A stretch of 64,000 nt of DNA from Sphingopyxis sp. (GTDB taxonomy: Bacteria; Pseudomonadota; Alphaproteobacteria; Sphingomonadales; Sphingomonadaceae): positions 62,001 to 126,000 of the forward strand of contig PNNB01000047.1 of NCBI GenBank assembly GCA_013823985.1, given 5' to 3'. Below, one piece after another: positions 26,356 to 34,021 of the stretch. The notes beneath the pieces were generated by a model, which saw nothing but the letters and a program-made list of their open reading frames with translations, was not told the DNA's origin and made no database searches. The translations under genes and the position numbers were made by a program. Position 1 is the stretch's first letter. Each line of letters opens with the position of its first letter.

Positions 26356-26687
26356 GCTGAACCTTCAGTCAACGGTGCGTAGACGATGAACATGGTGCAA
26401 CCACCTTTGCTTCCGGCCCGATGCATTGCGCCCGGCATCCGCAGCAGAAAATCACCGGGGCCGTAACTTTCAGCATCGTCGAAAAAGTCACCCTCCATAA
26501 CGTAGATTTGCTCGATTTCATCATGCGCGTGCAGGACGCCCAAGGGGCCGGGCGCCACTTTAAAAAGCATAGTACGATAACCCCGCGGATCATCGACAAG
26601 CGGGCGGAGCATTTCGCCTGGCCGTTCACCCGGTTGCCAATCGCCCGCGGCCAGCTTGACGGAGCCTTGTGACGGTAACAATGTCAT
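26352..26687 (-). CDS. Single-domain cupin protein inside the betaine operon
   Basis: 111 residues. Cupin motif 1 is perfect: glycine, five residues, HAH, three residues, Glu, six residues, Gly (GVLHAHDEIEQIYVMEG). Motif 2 is near-standard (GDFLLRMPGAMH). The three histidines and the glutamate would bind one metal ion. It overlaps both the Rieske gene and soxB by 4 bases, so it is an integral part of the operon. The reaction is unknown. Options are a small metal-dependent accessory enzyme for the demethylation products, or a sensor. It is too short for the known DddW/DddQ lyases to be assumed. Confidence 0.8.
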   Translation of the reverse strand: MTLLPSQGSVKLAAGDWQPGERPGEMLRPLVDDPRGYRTMLFKVAPGPLGVLHAHDEIEQIYVMEGDFFDDAESYGPGDFLLRMPGAMHRAGSKGGCTMFIVYAPLTEGSA

Positions 26688-27934
26688 GCCCCTTCTCGTT
26701 CAAGCGACTTTAACGACGCCGCCACATAGAAATCCTTGAAATCCTCAACCAGCTTTTCCTCAACGGCATAGGGTCCCTGTTGATAGCCATCGGAGCTGAT
26801 CCCCTGATGGTTCAGCATCGAAAAATGGCCGTCTTGTGTGTTGGTTGTGCGCCACAAGGCGGCGAGATGATCAGGGTCATAATCGACGCCCTCAACGGCA
26901 TCCTCATGCACCAGCCAGCTTGTGCGCAACAAAGTCTTGTCGGCTGCGACCGGCGTGAGCGAGAAGGTTACGACATGGTCGCAGCAGAAATGATGCCAGC
27001 TGTTCGGTTGCGTCCATACAGACAGGCTTGATGTTTCCGGTTCCGAAAAGGGCCCAATTAATTTTTCGCAGGCCAGCTTTCCGTCGATCGACTGGGTCAC
27101 CGCGCCATTGGCCAAGGGCAGCCGCGCCATACGGTGCCACCATCCATCGGGAAATTCGATAAGCTCGCGGAATATGCCCAGTTTCTTCCATTGCTCCCGC
27201 TTGGCGTCGACCATAGCGTCAAAAGCGGCATCATCGACGACATCTGCCTCACCATCTTCCGGCAGGCCTTTGCCAAAGCCATAGGTGCCGAGCACGCTAA
27301 TCAGTTCGGGATGTCCCGCGTCGCAATGATAGCATTCGCGGTTATTCTCCATCACCAGTTTCCAGTTGGCGTCTTCAAGATAATTATCCTGAACCACGAC
27401 CTTCAGCCGTTCAATGTCATAAACTGCGATTTGATCTTCGATATCGGCCTTAACCCGTTCAATCGACGGTGGATTATCATCCATGCAAATGAAGATCAGC
27501 CCACCGACATTTTCCAGCGCGACCGGATTTAGCCCATGATCCTGCTTGTCGAAATCCTCCGTCATGCTGCGCGCGGCGAGCAGTTTTCCATCAAGACCAT
27601 AGGTCCATTGATGATAGGGACACATCAGCCGGGGCGTCCGGCCGCGCTGTTCCACACAGATTTTTGCCCCCCGGTGCCGGCAACTGTTCCAGAAAGCGCG
27701 GATTTCATTGTCGCGGCCTCGGACAATGATGATCGCATTATGCCCGACCTCGAACACGAAATAGTCGCCGGGGTGTTTAACATGCGCCGCGGTGCAGGCG
27801 TAAAGCCAGACAGATTTCAGCATGACCTGCGTGTCGAACTGGAAAGCGTCTTCGCCGACATACAGCTCGCGCGGTAGGGTATGCCCCTTTCGGTCCTGTT
27901 GCAAAAGTGCCTGTATGGATTCAAAGCGCGCCAT
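26684..27934 (-). CDS. Rieske non-haem iron oxygenase, glycine betaine demethylase (GbcA)-type, cluster 2
   Basis: 416 residues from ATG 27934, with GGAG 8 bases upstream and 4 bases after the stop of the preceding gene. Rieske ligands are NSCRHRG and CPYHQWTY; the catalytic iron site is in NWKLVMENNRECYHC with AGHPEL. The C-terminal block GISSDGYQQGPYAVEE is typical of the GbcA group. The family removes one N-methyl of glycine betaine (or proline betaine) as formaldehyde, using electrons from a separate reductase. Its neighbours complete the route to glycine, so glycine betaine is the favoured substrate. No GbcB-type reductase gene is adjacent. Confidence 0.92.
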   Translation of the reverse strand: MARFESIQALLQQDRKGHTLPRELYVGEDAFQFDTQVMLKSVWLYACTAAHVKHPGDYFVFEVGHNAIIIVRGRDNEIRAFWNSCRHRGAKICVEQRGRTPRLMCPYHQWTYGLDGKLLAARSMTEDFDKQDHGLNPVALENVGGLIFICMDDNPPSIERVKADIEDQIAVYDIERLKVVVQDNYLEDANWKLVMENNRECYHCDAGHPELISVLGTYGFGKGLPEDGEADVVDDAAFDAMVDAKREQWKKLGIFRELIEFPDGWWHRMARLPLANGAVTQSIDGKLACEKLIGPFSEPETSSLSVWTQPNSWHHFCCDHVVTFSLTPVAADKTLLRTSWLVHEDAVEGVDYDPDHLAALWRTTNTQDGHFSMLNHQGISSDGYQQGPYAVEEKLVEDFKDFYVAASLKSLEREGA

Positions 27935-27938
27935 TGGC

Positions 27939-30446
27939 CTAGCTCCTGAGCGCCGCGTTATCGGGGTCAAAGGGCGAATCTTCAATTATCGTCGCCCGGT
28001 AGCGGGTTCCTAAAATCGCGATTTCCAATTCGGTTCCGGCCGCCGCCAGATCTGGCCGCACCATCGCCAAGGCCAGCGATTTGCCGACACGCCAGCCATA
28101 GCCACCGGAGGTCGCCCGACCAACAATTTCGTCCCCCTGATAGATCGCTTCGGAGCCGCGCGCATCGGCATCGGTCACCCCATGCACTTCCATCGTGACC
28201 AGCGCGTTTGCAAATCCCTTCGCTTGCCACTTAAGCAACGCGTCTTTCCCGTGGAAGCCCGGCTTTTTCAGGCTGACAAAGCGATCCAGCCCGCTTTCAA
28301 AGGCGGCATATTCCACCGACAGTTCGCGCGGGATCAGCTTGTAGCTTTTCTCAAGCGCCATCGATGTCATGGCGCGAATACCGAAGGGTTTGATATCAAA
28401 CTCCGCTCCGGCTGCCATAAGCTGATCAAAGATGTAATTCTGCATCTCGATGGGATGGTGGATTTCCCATCCCAGTTCGCCGATGAAATTTACCCGCAAC
28501 GCCTCGACCTGCGCGAGGCCAATGCTGATCTTCTGCCCGGTTAACCAGGGAAAGGCTTCATTCGAAAGGTTGGCATCGGTCAGTTTCTGTAAGAGCGCGC
28601 GCGACTTTGGCCCGGCCAAGACCAGCACGCCCATCGCCGTGGTCAGCCGTTCGAAACTCACCGATCCGTCCTTGGGCATCGCCTTTTTCAGATAGTCATG
28701 GTCGTGCCGTTCATAGGCGCCAGCCGAGACCAGATAATAGCGTTGTGGTGCTATCTTATACACGGTGAATTCACTCCGCACCCCGCCCTTGTCGGTCAGA
28801 AGATAGGATAACGTCACCCTGCCCACCTTTTTGGGCACCGCGTTGGTCAGCAATTGGTCAAGCCACGCCTCAGCCCCGGGTCCGGAAATTTCGCATTTGG
28901 CAAATGCGCTCATATCCTGAATACCAACATTTTCATGCACATGACGGCATTCATTGCCAACATGTGTGAAATAATTGGATCGGCGGAACGACCATTTTTC
29001 ACGGACGGTCTCGCCCGGAACAACGGGGTGATTGTCGTTCAGTAACACATTGGGCTTGTCGAGGTCAGCCTCGGTAAGGGCATAGCCCTCCGGCGCAAAC
29101 CAATTGGGCCGCTCCCACCCGAATACGCTTCCAAATACCGCACCCAGATCCTTCATCCGATCATAGCACGGCGTACGCCGCAATGCGCGCCCCGCCTCCC
29201 GCTCTTCGTCGGGATAGTGCACCGTAAAGACCTTGGCATAGGCTTCTTCATTCTTTTCGATCAAGAAACCGCGTCCCGCATAATCGCCAAAGCGGCGCGG
29301 GTCGACGCCCATCATGTCGATGGTCGGTTCACCATCGACAATCCAGTGGGCAAGCTGCCAACCCGCGCCGCCTGCGGCGGTAACCCCAAAACTATGGCCC
29401 TCGTTGAGCCAGAAGTTTTTGAGGCCCCATGCCGGACCGACGATGGGCGACCCGTCGGGCGTATAGGCAATTGCGCCATTATAGACTTTCTTGATTCCGA
29501 CCTCGCCAAAGGCGGGAACACGTTTCATCGCGGCCAGGATATAAGGCTCCAGCCGCTCAAGGGCGTCGGGAAACAATTCATATTCGCTGTTCGCCGCCGG
29601 GCCATCAACATAACATGCCGGCGCGCCGACTTCATAAGGGCCAAGCAAAAGGCCCCCGGCCTCCTCCCGCATATAGTAGCTGGCGTCGGATTCGCGCAGC
29701 ACGCCCATCTCCGGCAATCCCGCCTTTTTGCGGGCCATGATGTCGGGATGCTGTTCTGTAACAATATATTGGTGTTCGACCGGGATGACGGGGATATCCA
29801 GCCCGACCATGGCCCCTGTCGCACGGGCAAAATTTCCGGAGCAGGAAACGACATGTTCGCATGTTATGTCGCCCTGATCGGTCGATACCAGCCACTCGCC
29901 ATTGGGCTGCTGTGTAATCGCGGTCACTGTCGTATTGCGGTATATGGTTGCCCTGCGCTGCCGCGCTCCCTTGGCCAGGGCTTGGGTCAGGTCAGCCGGC
30001 TGGATGTAGCCATCGTCCGGATGCTGGATGGCGCCGATGACGCCGTCCATATTGGCAAGCGGCCAGATGTCCTTGACCTGATCGGGCGTGAGGAAGTTGA
30101 CGTTTACACCAATCGTGCGCGCAACGCCGGCATAATAATGATATTCGTCCATGCGATCGCGCGTGGTTGCCAGACGGATGTTGGTGACTTGCGAAAACCC
30201 GGCATGTAGGCCGGTCTCAGCCTCTAGACTGGGATAAAGCCCGACCGAATATTGGTGGAGTTTTCCGACCGAATAGCTGAGGTTGAACAGCGGCAATAAC
30301 CCTGCTGCATGCCAGGTCGACCCCGATGTCAGTTCCTTGCGTTCCAGCAGGACAACATCGCTCCATCCCATTTTGGCCAGATGGTATAATGTGCTGACGC
30401 CCACGACGCCGCCGCCAATAACCACTGCCCGTGCCGTCGTTTTCAT
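27939..30446 (-). CDS. Dimethylglycine dehydrogenase/sarcosine dehydrogenase-like flavoprotein
   Basis: 835 residues in the mitochondrial-type layout. An N-terminal DAO FAD fold (AVVIGGGVVGVSTLYHLAKM) carries the histidine of LTSGSTWHAAGLLP, which is covalently linked to FAD in characterised members. FAO_M, GCV_T (CEISGPGAEAWLDQLLTN, EALRVNFIGELGWEIHHP) and a C-terminal GCV_T_C barrel (GYGWRVGKSLALAMVRPDLA) follow. It oxidises the N-methyl group of dimethylglycine and passes it to tetrahydrofolate. ATG 30446 follows GGGGTGG; GTG 30455 is an alternative. As first gene of cluster 2 it lies just downstream of a palindrome (30537-30560). Confidence 0.9.
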   Translation of the reverse strand: MKTTARAVVIGGGVVGVSTLYHLAKMGWSDVVLLERKELTSGSTWHAAGLLPLFNLSYSVGKLHQYSVGLYPSLEAETGLHAGFSQVTNIRLATTRDRMDEYHYYAGVARTIGVNVNFLTPDQVKDIWPLANMDGVIGAIQHPDDGYIQPADLTQALAKGARQRRATIYRNTTVTAITQQPNGEWLVSTDQGDITCEHVVSCSGNFARATGAMVGLDIPVIPVEHQYIVTEQHPDIMARKKAGLPEMGVLRESDASYYMREEAGGLLLGPYEVGAPACYVDGPAANSEYELFPDALERLEPYILAAMKRVPAFGEVGIKKVYNGAIAYTPDGSPIVGPAWGLKNFWLNEGHSFGVTAAGGAGWQLAHWIVDGEPTIDMMGVDPRRFGDYAGRGFLIEKNEEAYAKVFTVHYPDEEREAGRALRRTPCYDRMKDLGAVFGSVFGWERPNWFAPEGYALTEADLDKPNVLLNDNHPVVPGETVREKWSFRRSNYFTHVGNECRHVHENVGIQDMSAFAKCEISGPGAEAWLDQLLTNAVPKKVGRVTLSYLLTDKGGVRSEFTVYKIAPQRYYLVSAGAYERHDHDYLKKAMPKDGSVSFERLTTAMGVLVLAGPKSRALLQKLTDANLSNEAFPWLTGQKISIGLAQVEALRVNFIGELGWEIHHPIEMQNYIFDQLMAAGAEFDIKPFGIRAMTSMALEKSYKLIPRELSVEYAAFESGLDRFVSLKKPGFHGKDALLKWQAKGFANALVTMEVHGVTDADARGSEAIYQGDEIVGRATSGGYGWRVGKSLALAMVRPDLAAAGTELEIAILGTRYRATIIEDSPFDPDNAALRS

Positions 30447-30536
30447 GCAATCCACCCCACCTTCGATGGATTTGCTATGTCAGAACAGTCCTGCGCGCAG
30501 CAATGCTCTTGAACCGGTTGTGGGCAAGTATCGGCT

Positions 30537-30560
30537 ATTCTAATAGCAGCTATTAGGAAT
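30537..30560. promoter_or_regulatory. Palindrome upstream of cluster 2, candidate regulator-binding site
   Basis: TAATAG, CAG, CTATTA form a perfect 15-base inverted repeat at 30541-30555. ATTC and GGAAT extend it on either side. It is centred about 100 bases before the ATG of the first cluster 2 gene, in the only sizeable gap upstream of that operon. The position suits an activator of the LysR class. It might alternatively be part of a terminator of the preceding gene, but it has no T-tract. Confidence 0.5.
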
Positions 30561-30580
30561 ATTGAATTCGGAACGCGCGG

Positions 30581-31297
30581 CTAGGTGTTCGATGCCTCGG
30601 TGTCGTATTTCAGTTCCAGATAGCGGCCACGTACCGCCAACTTGTCGAGTTCGCCCCGCGAAATCTGGCCGGTCATTGTCTCGATTTCACGGTCAATCAA
30701 CTTCAAACCGTCAAGAAGCTGCTGCTCGGGCGTTTTGCCGCCATGTTCCTTCCGCTTCAGGCTATCGGGTATCCGTTTATAGCCGTTGATAAGCTCCGGC
30801 AAATGCTCGCCCACCAGCTTGCGAACCTCTCGTGCGGCCGGGTCATTGTCGTCCAAAGTCTGCAATTGAGGCGCCAGCTGGTCCAACCGGATGCCGATAT
30901 CCTGCATCACCGTAACCGCCGGTGCCGGCAAAGCAGGACGCTGGGATTCCAACCAGATCTCTGTCTTTCCGGCCAACGTCCCCAAATCGGTCTGGCGCAG
31001 GCTTTCCGTGGTCGGCATCGGCATATCGGGATAGCGCATCAGCAGATAAGCCGCCGCCGCGCCGACCAGGCCGGTAATCATGACACCCCAAAATCCGATA
31101 CCGTCGATGATTGCACCGACAATTCCCGCACCGATCAATACAGCGCCGACAGCCAGTGCGGCCTTGCTGACCTTGCCCCAGAAATGCGCGCGGCGCAGCG
31201 CCTGCGATTTGGTGCCGATGGGTGGCATACGCACATTGCGCAGCGCACGTCGGCTGCGTTCAAGAATTTCGTCGGATTGCGAAGCGGGGCTGGTCAT
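30581..31297 (-). CDS. Membrane protein next to TelA, XpaC-like by context
   Basis: 238 residues. Two hydrophobic segments (about residues 45-65 and 70-88, AALAVGAVLIGAGIVGAII and FWGVMITGLVGAAAAYLLM) follow a basic N terminus. The rest is soluble and helix-rich (LDQLAPQLQTLDDNDPAARE). I do not recognise it with certainty. Two membrane segments, a helical tail and the position directly after telA resemble the XpaC/TelA pairing of Bacillus. It starts 15 bases after the telA stop, so they are probably co-transcribed. Confidence 0.6.
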   Translation of the reverse strand: MTSPASQSDEILERSRRALRNVRMPPIGTKSQALRRAHFWGKVSKAALAVGAVLIGAGIVGAIIDGIGFWGVMITGLVGAAAAYLLMRYPDMPMPTTESLRQTDLGTLAGKTEIWLESQRPALPAPAVTVMQDIGIRLDQLAPQLQTLDDNDPAAREVRKLVGEHLPELINGYKRIPDSLKRKEHGGKTPEQQLLDGLKLIDREIETMTGQISRGELDKLAVRGRYLELKYDTEASNT

Positions 31298-31312
31298 TCA
31301 AATCCTAATGTT

Positions 31313-32521
31313 TCAGTTTTCCAACGACGCGAGAAGTCCGCTGTCCTGTGTGGATTGTAGGGCCTGAGCCTGCCCTTCGGCACGCGCAATATAGCCCTTC
31401 GATTTCTGCATTTCCTGCTCCAGCGCCTCGGACGTTTGCTTCATGCTGTCGAGCGCCTTCAGCTTAAACGTATCGATAGCATCCATGGTGTCATAGATAT
31501 TCTGGAACGCACGGCTCAATGTTTCGAGCGGTATCGTTGCACCGGCGGCCTGTTCATGTATTCGCGCCGTATTGTCGCGCAACAGTTGGCCCGTGGAATC
31601 GATGATATTCGCGGTCGTCGTGTTCAACGCGGTGATCTGGTCGAGAACGAGCTTCTGGTTTGTCATCGCCTGCGCCACCGTCACCGCCGTCCGCAATGCA
31701 CCAACCGTGGTCGTCGAGGCGCGGTCCACGCCTTTGACCAGCTCGACATTGTTCTTCTTGACGAGATCAAGCGCCAGATACCCTTGCACAGTGACCGCCA
31801 TCTGCGTCAGCAAATCCTGCGTGCGCTGGCGCACATAGAAGAGCGCGCTTTCCTTGATAGCCCGCGATTTTGCCGGATCAGACAGCTCCAGTTCCGCCGC
31901 CTTTTCCTCGAGCTTGGCATCAAGCTGTTTGGACATGACGATCATCTGTTCCAGCTTGCCCATAGCAACCCACAGATTTTGCCGTTCCACATCAATGGCG
32001 GCATTGTCCATGAGCAACTCGTCTTTGCCGTTGCCCAACCGTCCTAGGATCGAACTGATATGGGTTTGCGAACTTTGATAGCTGTCGAAATAGTTGCGCA
32101 GCTTGCTGCCCCAAGGGATGATGCCGAAGAGCTTTTCCTTGGTCATCAGATTTCCCTTTTTGGAAGGGTCCAAATCTTCAACCACACGGCGCAGTTCGGC
32201 AAGGTCGGCGCCGACGCCCGATCCTTCGTCCATGCGCCGGATCGGTTTGTCGAGGAAACGGTTCGATTGTGCCGATGCCTCCATGATTTCCTTACGGCCC
32301 ATGTTGGTCAACTGGTCGACGCGCTTGCCGAATTCAGGGCTGTTCACATCCTGCGCGATCAAATCAGCGACATAGGCCTCGACGCGTTCTTCCAGCTTCG
32401 ACTTCTGTTCATCGGTCACCGGGACCAAACCCATGGCCTGTTGCGGGGCAACGGTGGGCACTGGATCAGGCGGTGTCAGCTTCAGTTCGCTGACGGTCTG
32501 GGTAACGGTTTCAGTCGACAT
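31313..32521 (-). CDS. TelA/KlaA-family toxic anion resistance protein
   Basis: 402 residues from ATG 32521, preceded by GAGGAAA at 8 bases. The frame opens further upstream without a ribosome site. Family blocks: MGRKEIMEASAQSNRFLDKP, GNLMTKEKLFGIIPWGSKLR, NYFDSYQSSQTHISSILG, and a long alpha-helical second half with VKGVDRASTTTVGALRTAV and LETLSRAFQNIYDTMDAID. The family is linked to tellurite and other stress resistance, and is probably a cytoplasmic membrane-associated scaffold. It forms a two-gene unit with the XpaC-like gene. Confidence 0.9.
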   Translation of the reverse strand: MSTETVTQTVSELKLTPPDPVPTVAPQQAMGLVPVTDEQKSKLEERVEAYVADLIAQDVNSPEFGKRVDQLTNMGRKEIMEASAQSNRFLDKPIRRMDEGSGVGADLAELRRVVEDLDPSKKGNLMTKEKLFGIIPWGSKLRNYFDSYQSSQTHISSILGRLGNGKDELLMDNAAIDVERQNLWVAMGKLEQMIVMSKQLDAKLEEKAAELELSDPAKSRAIKESALFYVRQRTQDLLTQMAVTVQGYLALDLVKKNNVELVKGVDRASTTTVGALRTAVTVAQAMTNQKLVLDQITALNTTTANIIDSTGQLLRDNTARIHEQAAGATIPLETLSRAFQNIYDTMDAIDTFKLKALDSMKQTSEALEQEMQKSKGYIARAEGQAQALQSTQDSGLLASLEN

Positions 32522-32602
32522 GGTCACTTTCCTCTGTCTATCAGATACACAACAGATGGAACGAGTGCCCGACCTTTTCAAGCACTTACGTCCCCAGCTG
32601 TA

Positions 32603-33307
32603 TTATTTTTCTAATACAGCACTCCGCCCGTCCATCAATGTGGCTTCGACCAGAGGCGATAATCCTTCGACAACGCGCGTCACACCCTTGGCGTTGGGAT
32701 GAATATTATCTTTCAGCATCAGTGATTTATCCATCACGACACCTTCCAGGAAGAACGGATAAAGCTTCGCCCCATATTGGGCGGCCAGTTCGGGATAGAG
32801 CGGGTTGAAAGCGCGGGCGTAATCGGGTCCCAAATTGGGTGCAGAGAGCATACCGGTCATCACCACCTTGATTTTGCGCCGCTGTAACTCTTGCAGCATG
32901 GCTTCGAGATTGGCCCGCGTCTCCTGCGGTTTGATCCCGCGCAGCATGTCGTTGCCGCCTAGGCCGAGAACGACCAGATCGGGCTTGCGGTCCAGATTGT
33001 CGAGCACGAAGTTGAGGCGTGTCCGGCCTGCAGCCGTGGTATCGCCCGATACGCCGGCATTGTGCACCCGGGCATTTATCCCGTCTTCTTTCAACGCCGC
33101 CTGCAATTGCGGTGCAAGACCTTCATTGGGGGCGAGCTGATATCCGGCAAACAGGCTATCGCCAAAGGCTACGACCAGCTTTTCACCCGCGCCTTGCTCG
33201 CCTGCGGCCATCTCGATCGGCTCATCTTCTACAGGATTATTCCCGCATGCCGCCAACCCTTGGATTGCGACAAGAAGCACACCATATATCCAAAAACCTC
33301 TGCTCAT
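32603..33307 (-). CDS. tesA: Arylesterase / GDSL lipase (TesA-like) lipoprotein
   Basis: 234 residues from ATG 33307 with AAGGAG 8 bases upstream. A lipoprotein signal ends in GLAAC, so the mature protein probably has a lipid-modified cysteine in the periplasm. SGNH blocks are all present: LVVAFGDSLFAGYQL (Ser), NAGVSGDTTAAGR (Gly), LGLGGNDMLRG (Asn) and DNIHPNAKG (Asp, His). The family includes E. coli TesA (thioesterase I/arylesterase/lysophospholipase). As in E. coli, it is divergent from a YbbA/YbbP-type ABC exporter. Confidence 0.9.
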   Translation of the reverse strand: MSRGFWIYGVLLVAIQGLAACGNNPVEDEPIEMAAGEQGAGEKLVVAFGDSLFAGYQLAPNEGLAPQLQAALKEDGINARVHNAGVSGDTTAAGRTRLNFVLDNLDRKPDLVVLGLGGNDMLRGIKPQETRANLEAMLQELQRRKIKVVMTGMLSAPNLGPDYARAFNPLYPELAAQYGAKLYPFFLEGVVMDKSLMLKDNIHPNAKGVTRVVEGLSPLVEATLMDGRSAVLEK

Positions 33308-33349
33308 AAGGACAACTCCTTGCACGCTCCTGTTAACTTGGCATCTGAT

Positions 33350-34021
33350 ATGGCAATCCGCGCATCAAATGTCACCCTAAGCCTTGGCAGTAATGACGCC
33401 GCCGTGTCGATTTTACGCGGGGTCGATCTGGAAATACCCTATGATAGCAGCGTTGCCCTGTTAGGACCCTCGGGTTCGGGCAAGTCATCTTTGATGGCGG
33501 TTCTGGCCGGAATTGAACAGGCGAGCGGCGGGACTGTTATCGTCGACGGACTGGATTTCCGCCACTTGAACGAAGATGAATTGGCCCGCGCGCGCCGCGG
33601 ACACATCGGCATTGTGTTGCAGGCATTCCACCTTCTCCCCACCATGTCGGCGCTTGAAAATGTAGCGATCCCAATGGAACTGGCCGGAATAGACGACCCC
33701 TTCGGACGTGCGGAAGCGGAATTGCGGGCGGTCGGGCTAGGCCACCGTTTGACCCATTACCCCACGCAATTGTCGGGCGGCGAGCAACAGCGCGTTGCGA
33801 TTGCCCGGGCGATGGCTGCGGCACCCAAGATTATCTTTGCCGATGAACCCACAGGTAATCTGGATGGCTCCACCGGCGCATCGATCGTAGACCTGCTGTT
33901 TGAGCGGCGCGCGGCGCTGGGCGCGACCTTGCTGATCATCACGCATGATCCCGAACTCGCGCGCAAGTGCGATCGCGTAATTGCGATGCAGGACGGCCAC
34001 ATTGTAGAAAGCGCGGCATGA
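33350..34021 (+). CDS. ybbA: ABC transporter ATP-binding protein, YbbA/LolD-type
   Basis: 223 residues. Walker A is LLGPSGSGKSSLM, the ABC signature QLSGGEQQRVAIARA, Walker B KIIFADEPTGNLDG, and the switch histidine is in LLIITHDPEL. It belongs to the MacB/LolD/FtsE group that works with FtsX-type permeases. ATG 33350 gives the usual N terminus. TTG 33320, with AAGGAC upstream, is an in-frame alternative adding 10 residues. The stop overlaps the permease start (ATGA). The partner probably acts on cell-envelope substrates, in line with the divergent TesA gene. Confidence 0.93.
   Translation: MAIRASNVTLSLGSNDAAVSILRGVDLEIPYDSSVALLGPSGSGKSSLMAVLAGIEQASGGTVIVDGLDFRHLNEDELARARRGHIGIVLQAFHLLPTMSALENVAIPMELAGIDDPFGRAEAELRAVGLGHRLTHYPTQLSGGEQQRVAIARAMAAAPKIIFADEPTGNLDGSTGASIVDLLFERRAALGATLLIITHDPELARKCDRVIAMQDGHIVESAA

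Noticed and set aside
26352..26687. Cupin as a DMSP lyase (DddW/DddQ)
   Set aside because: Motif 1 fits any cupin. Motif 2 differs and the protein is short, and nothing else for DMSP use is in the operon.
29217..30209. 330-codon open frame on the + strand
   Set aside because: Antisense to the dimethylglycine dehydrogenase-like gene, no recognisable domain.
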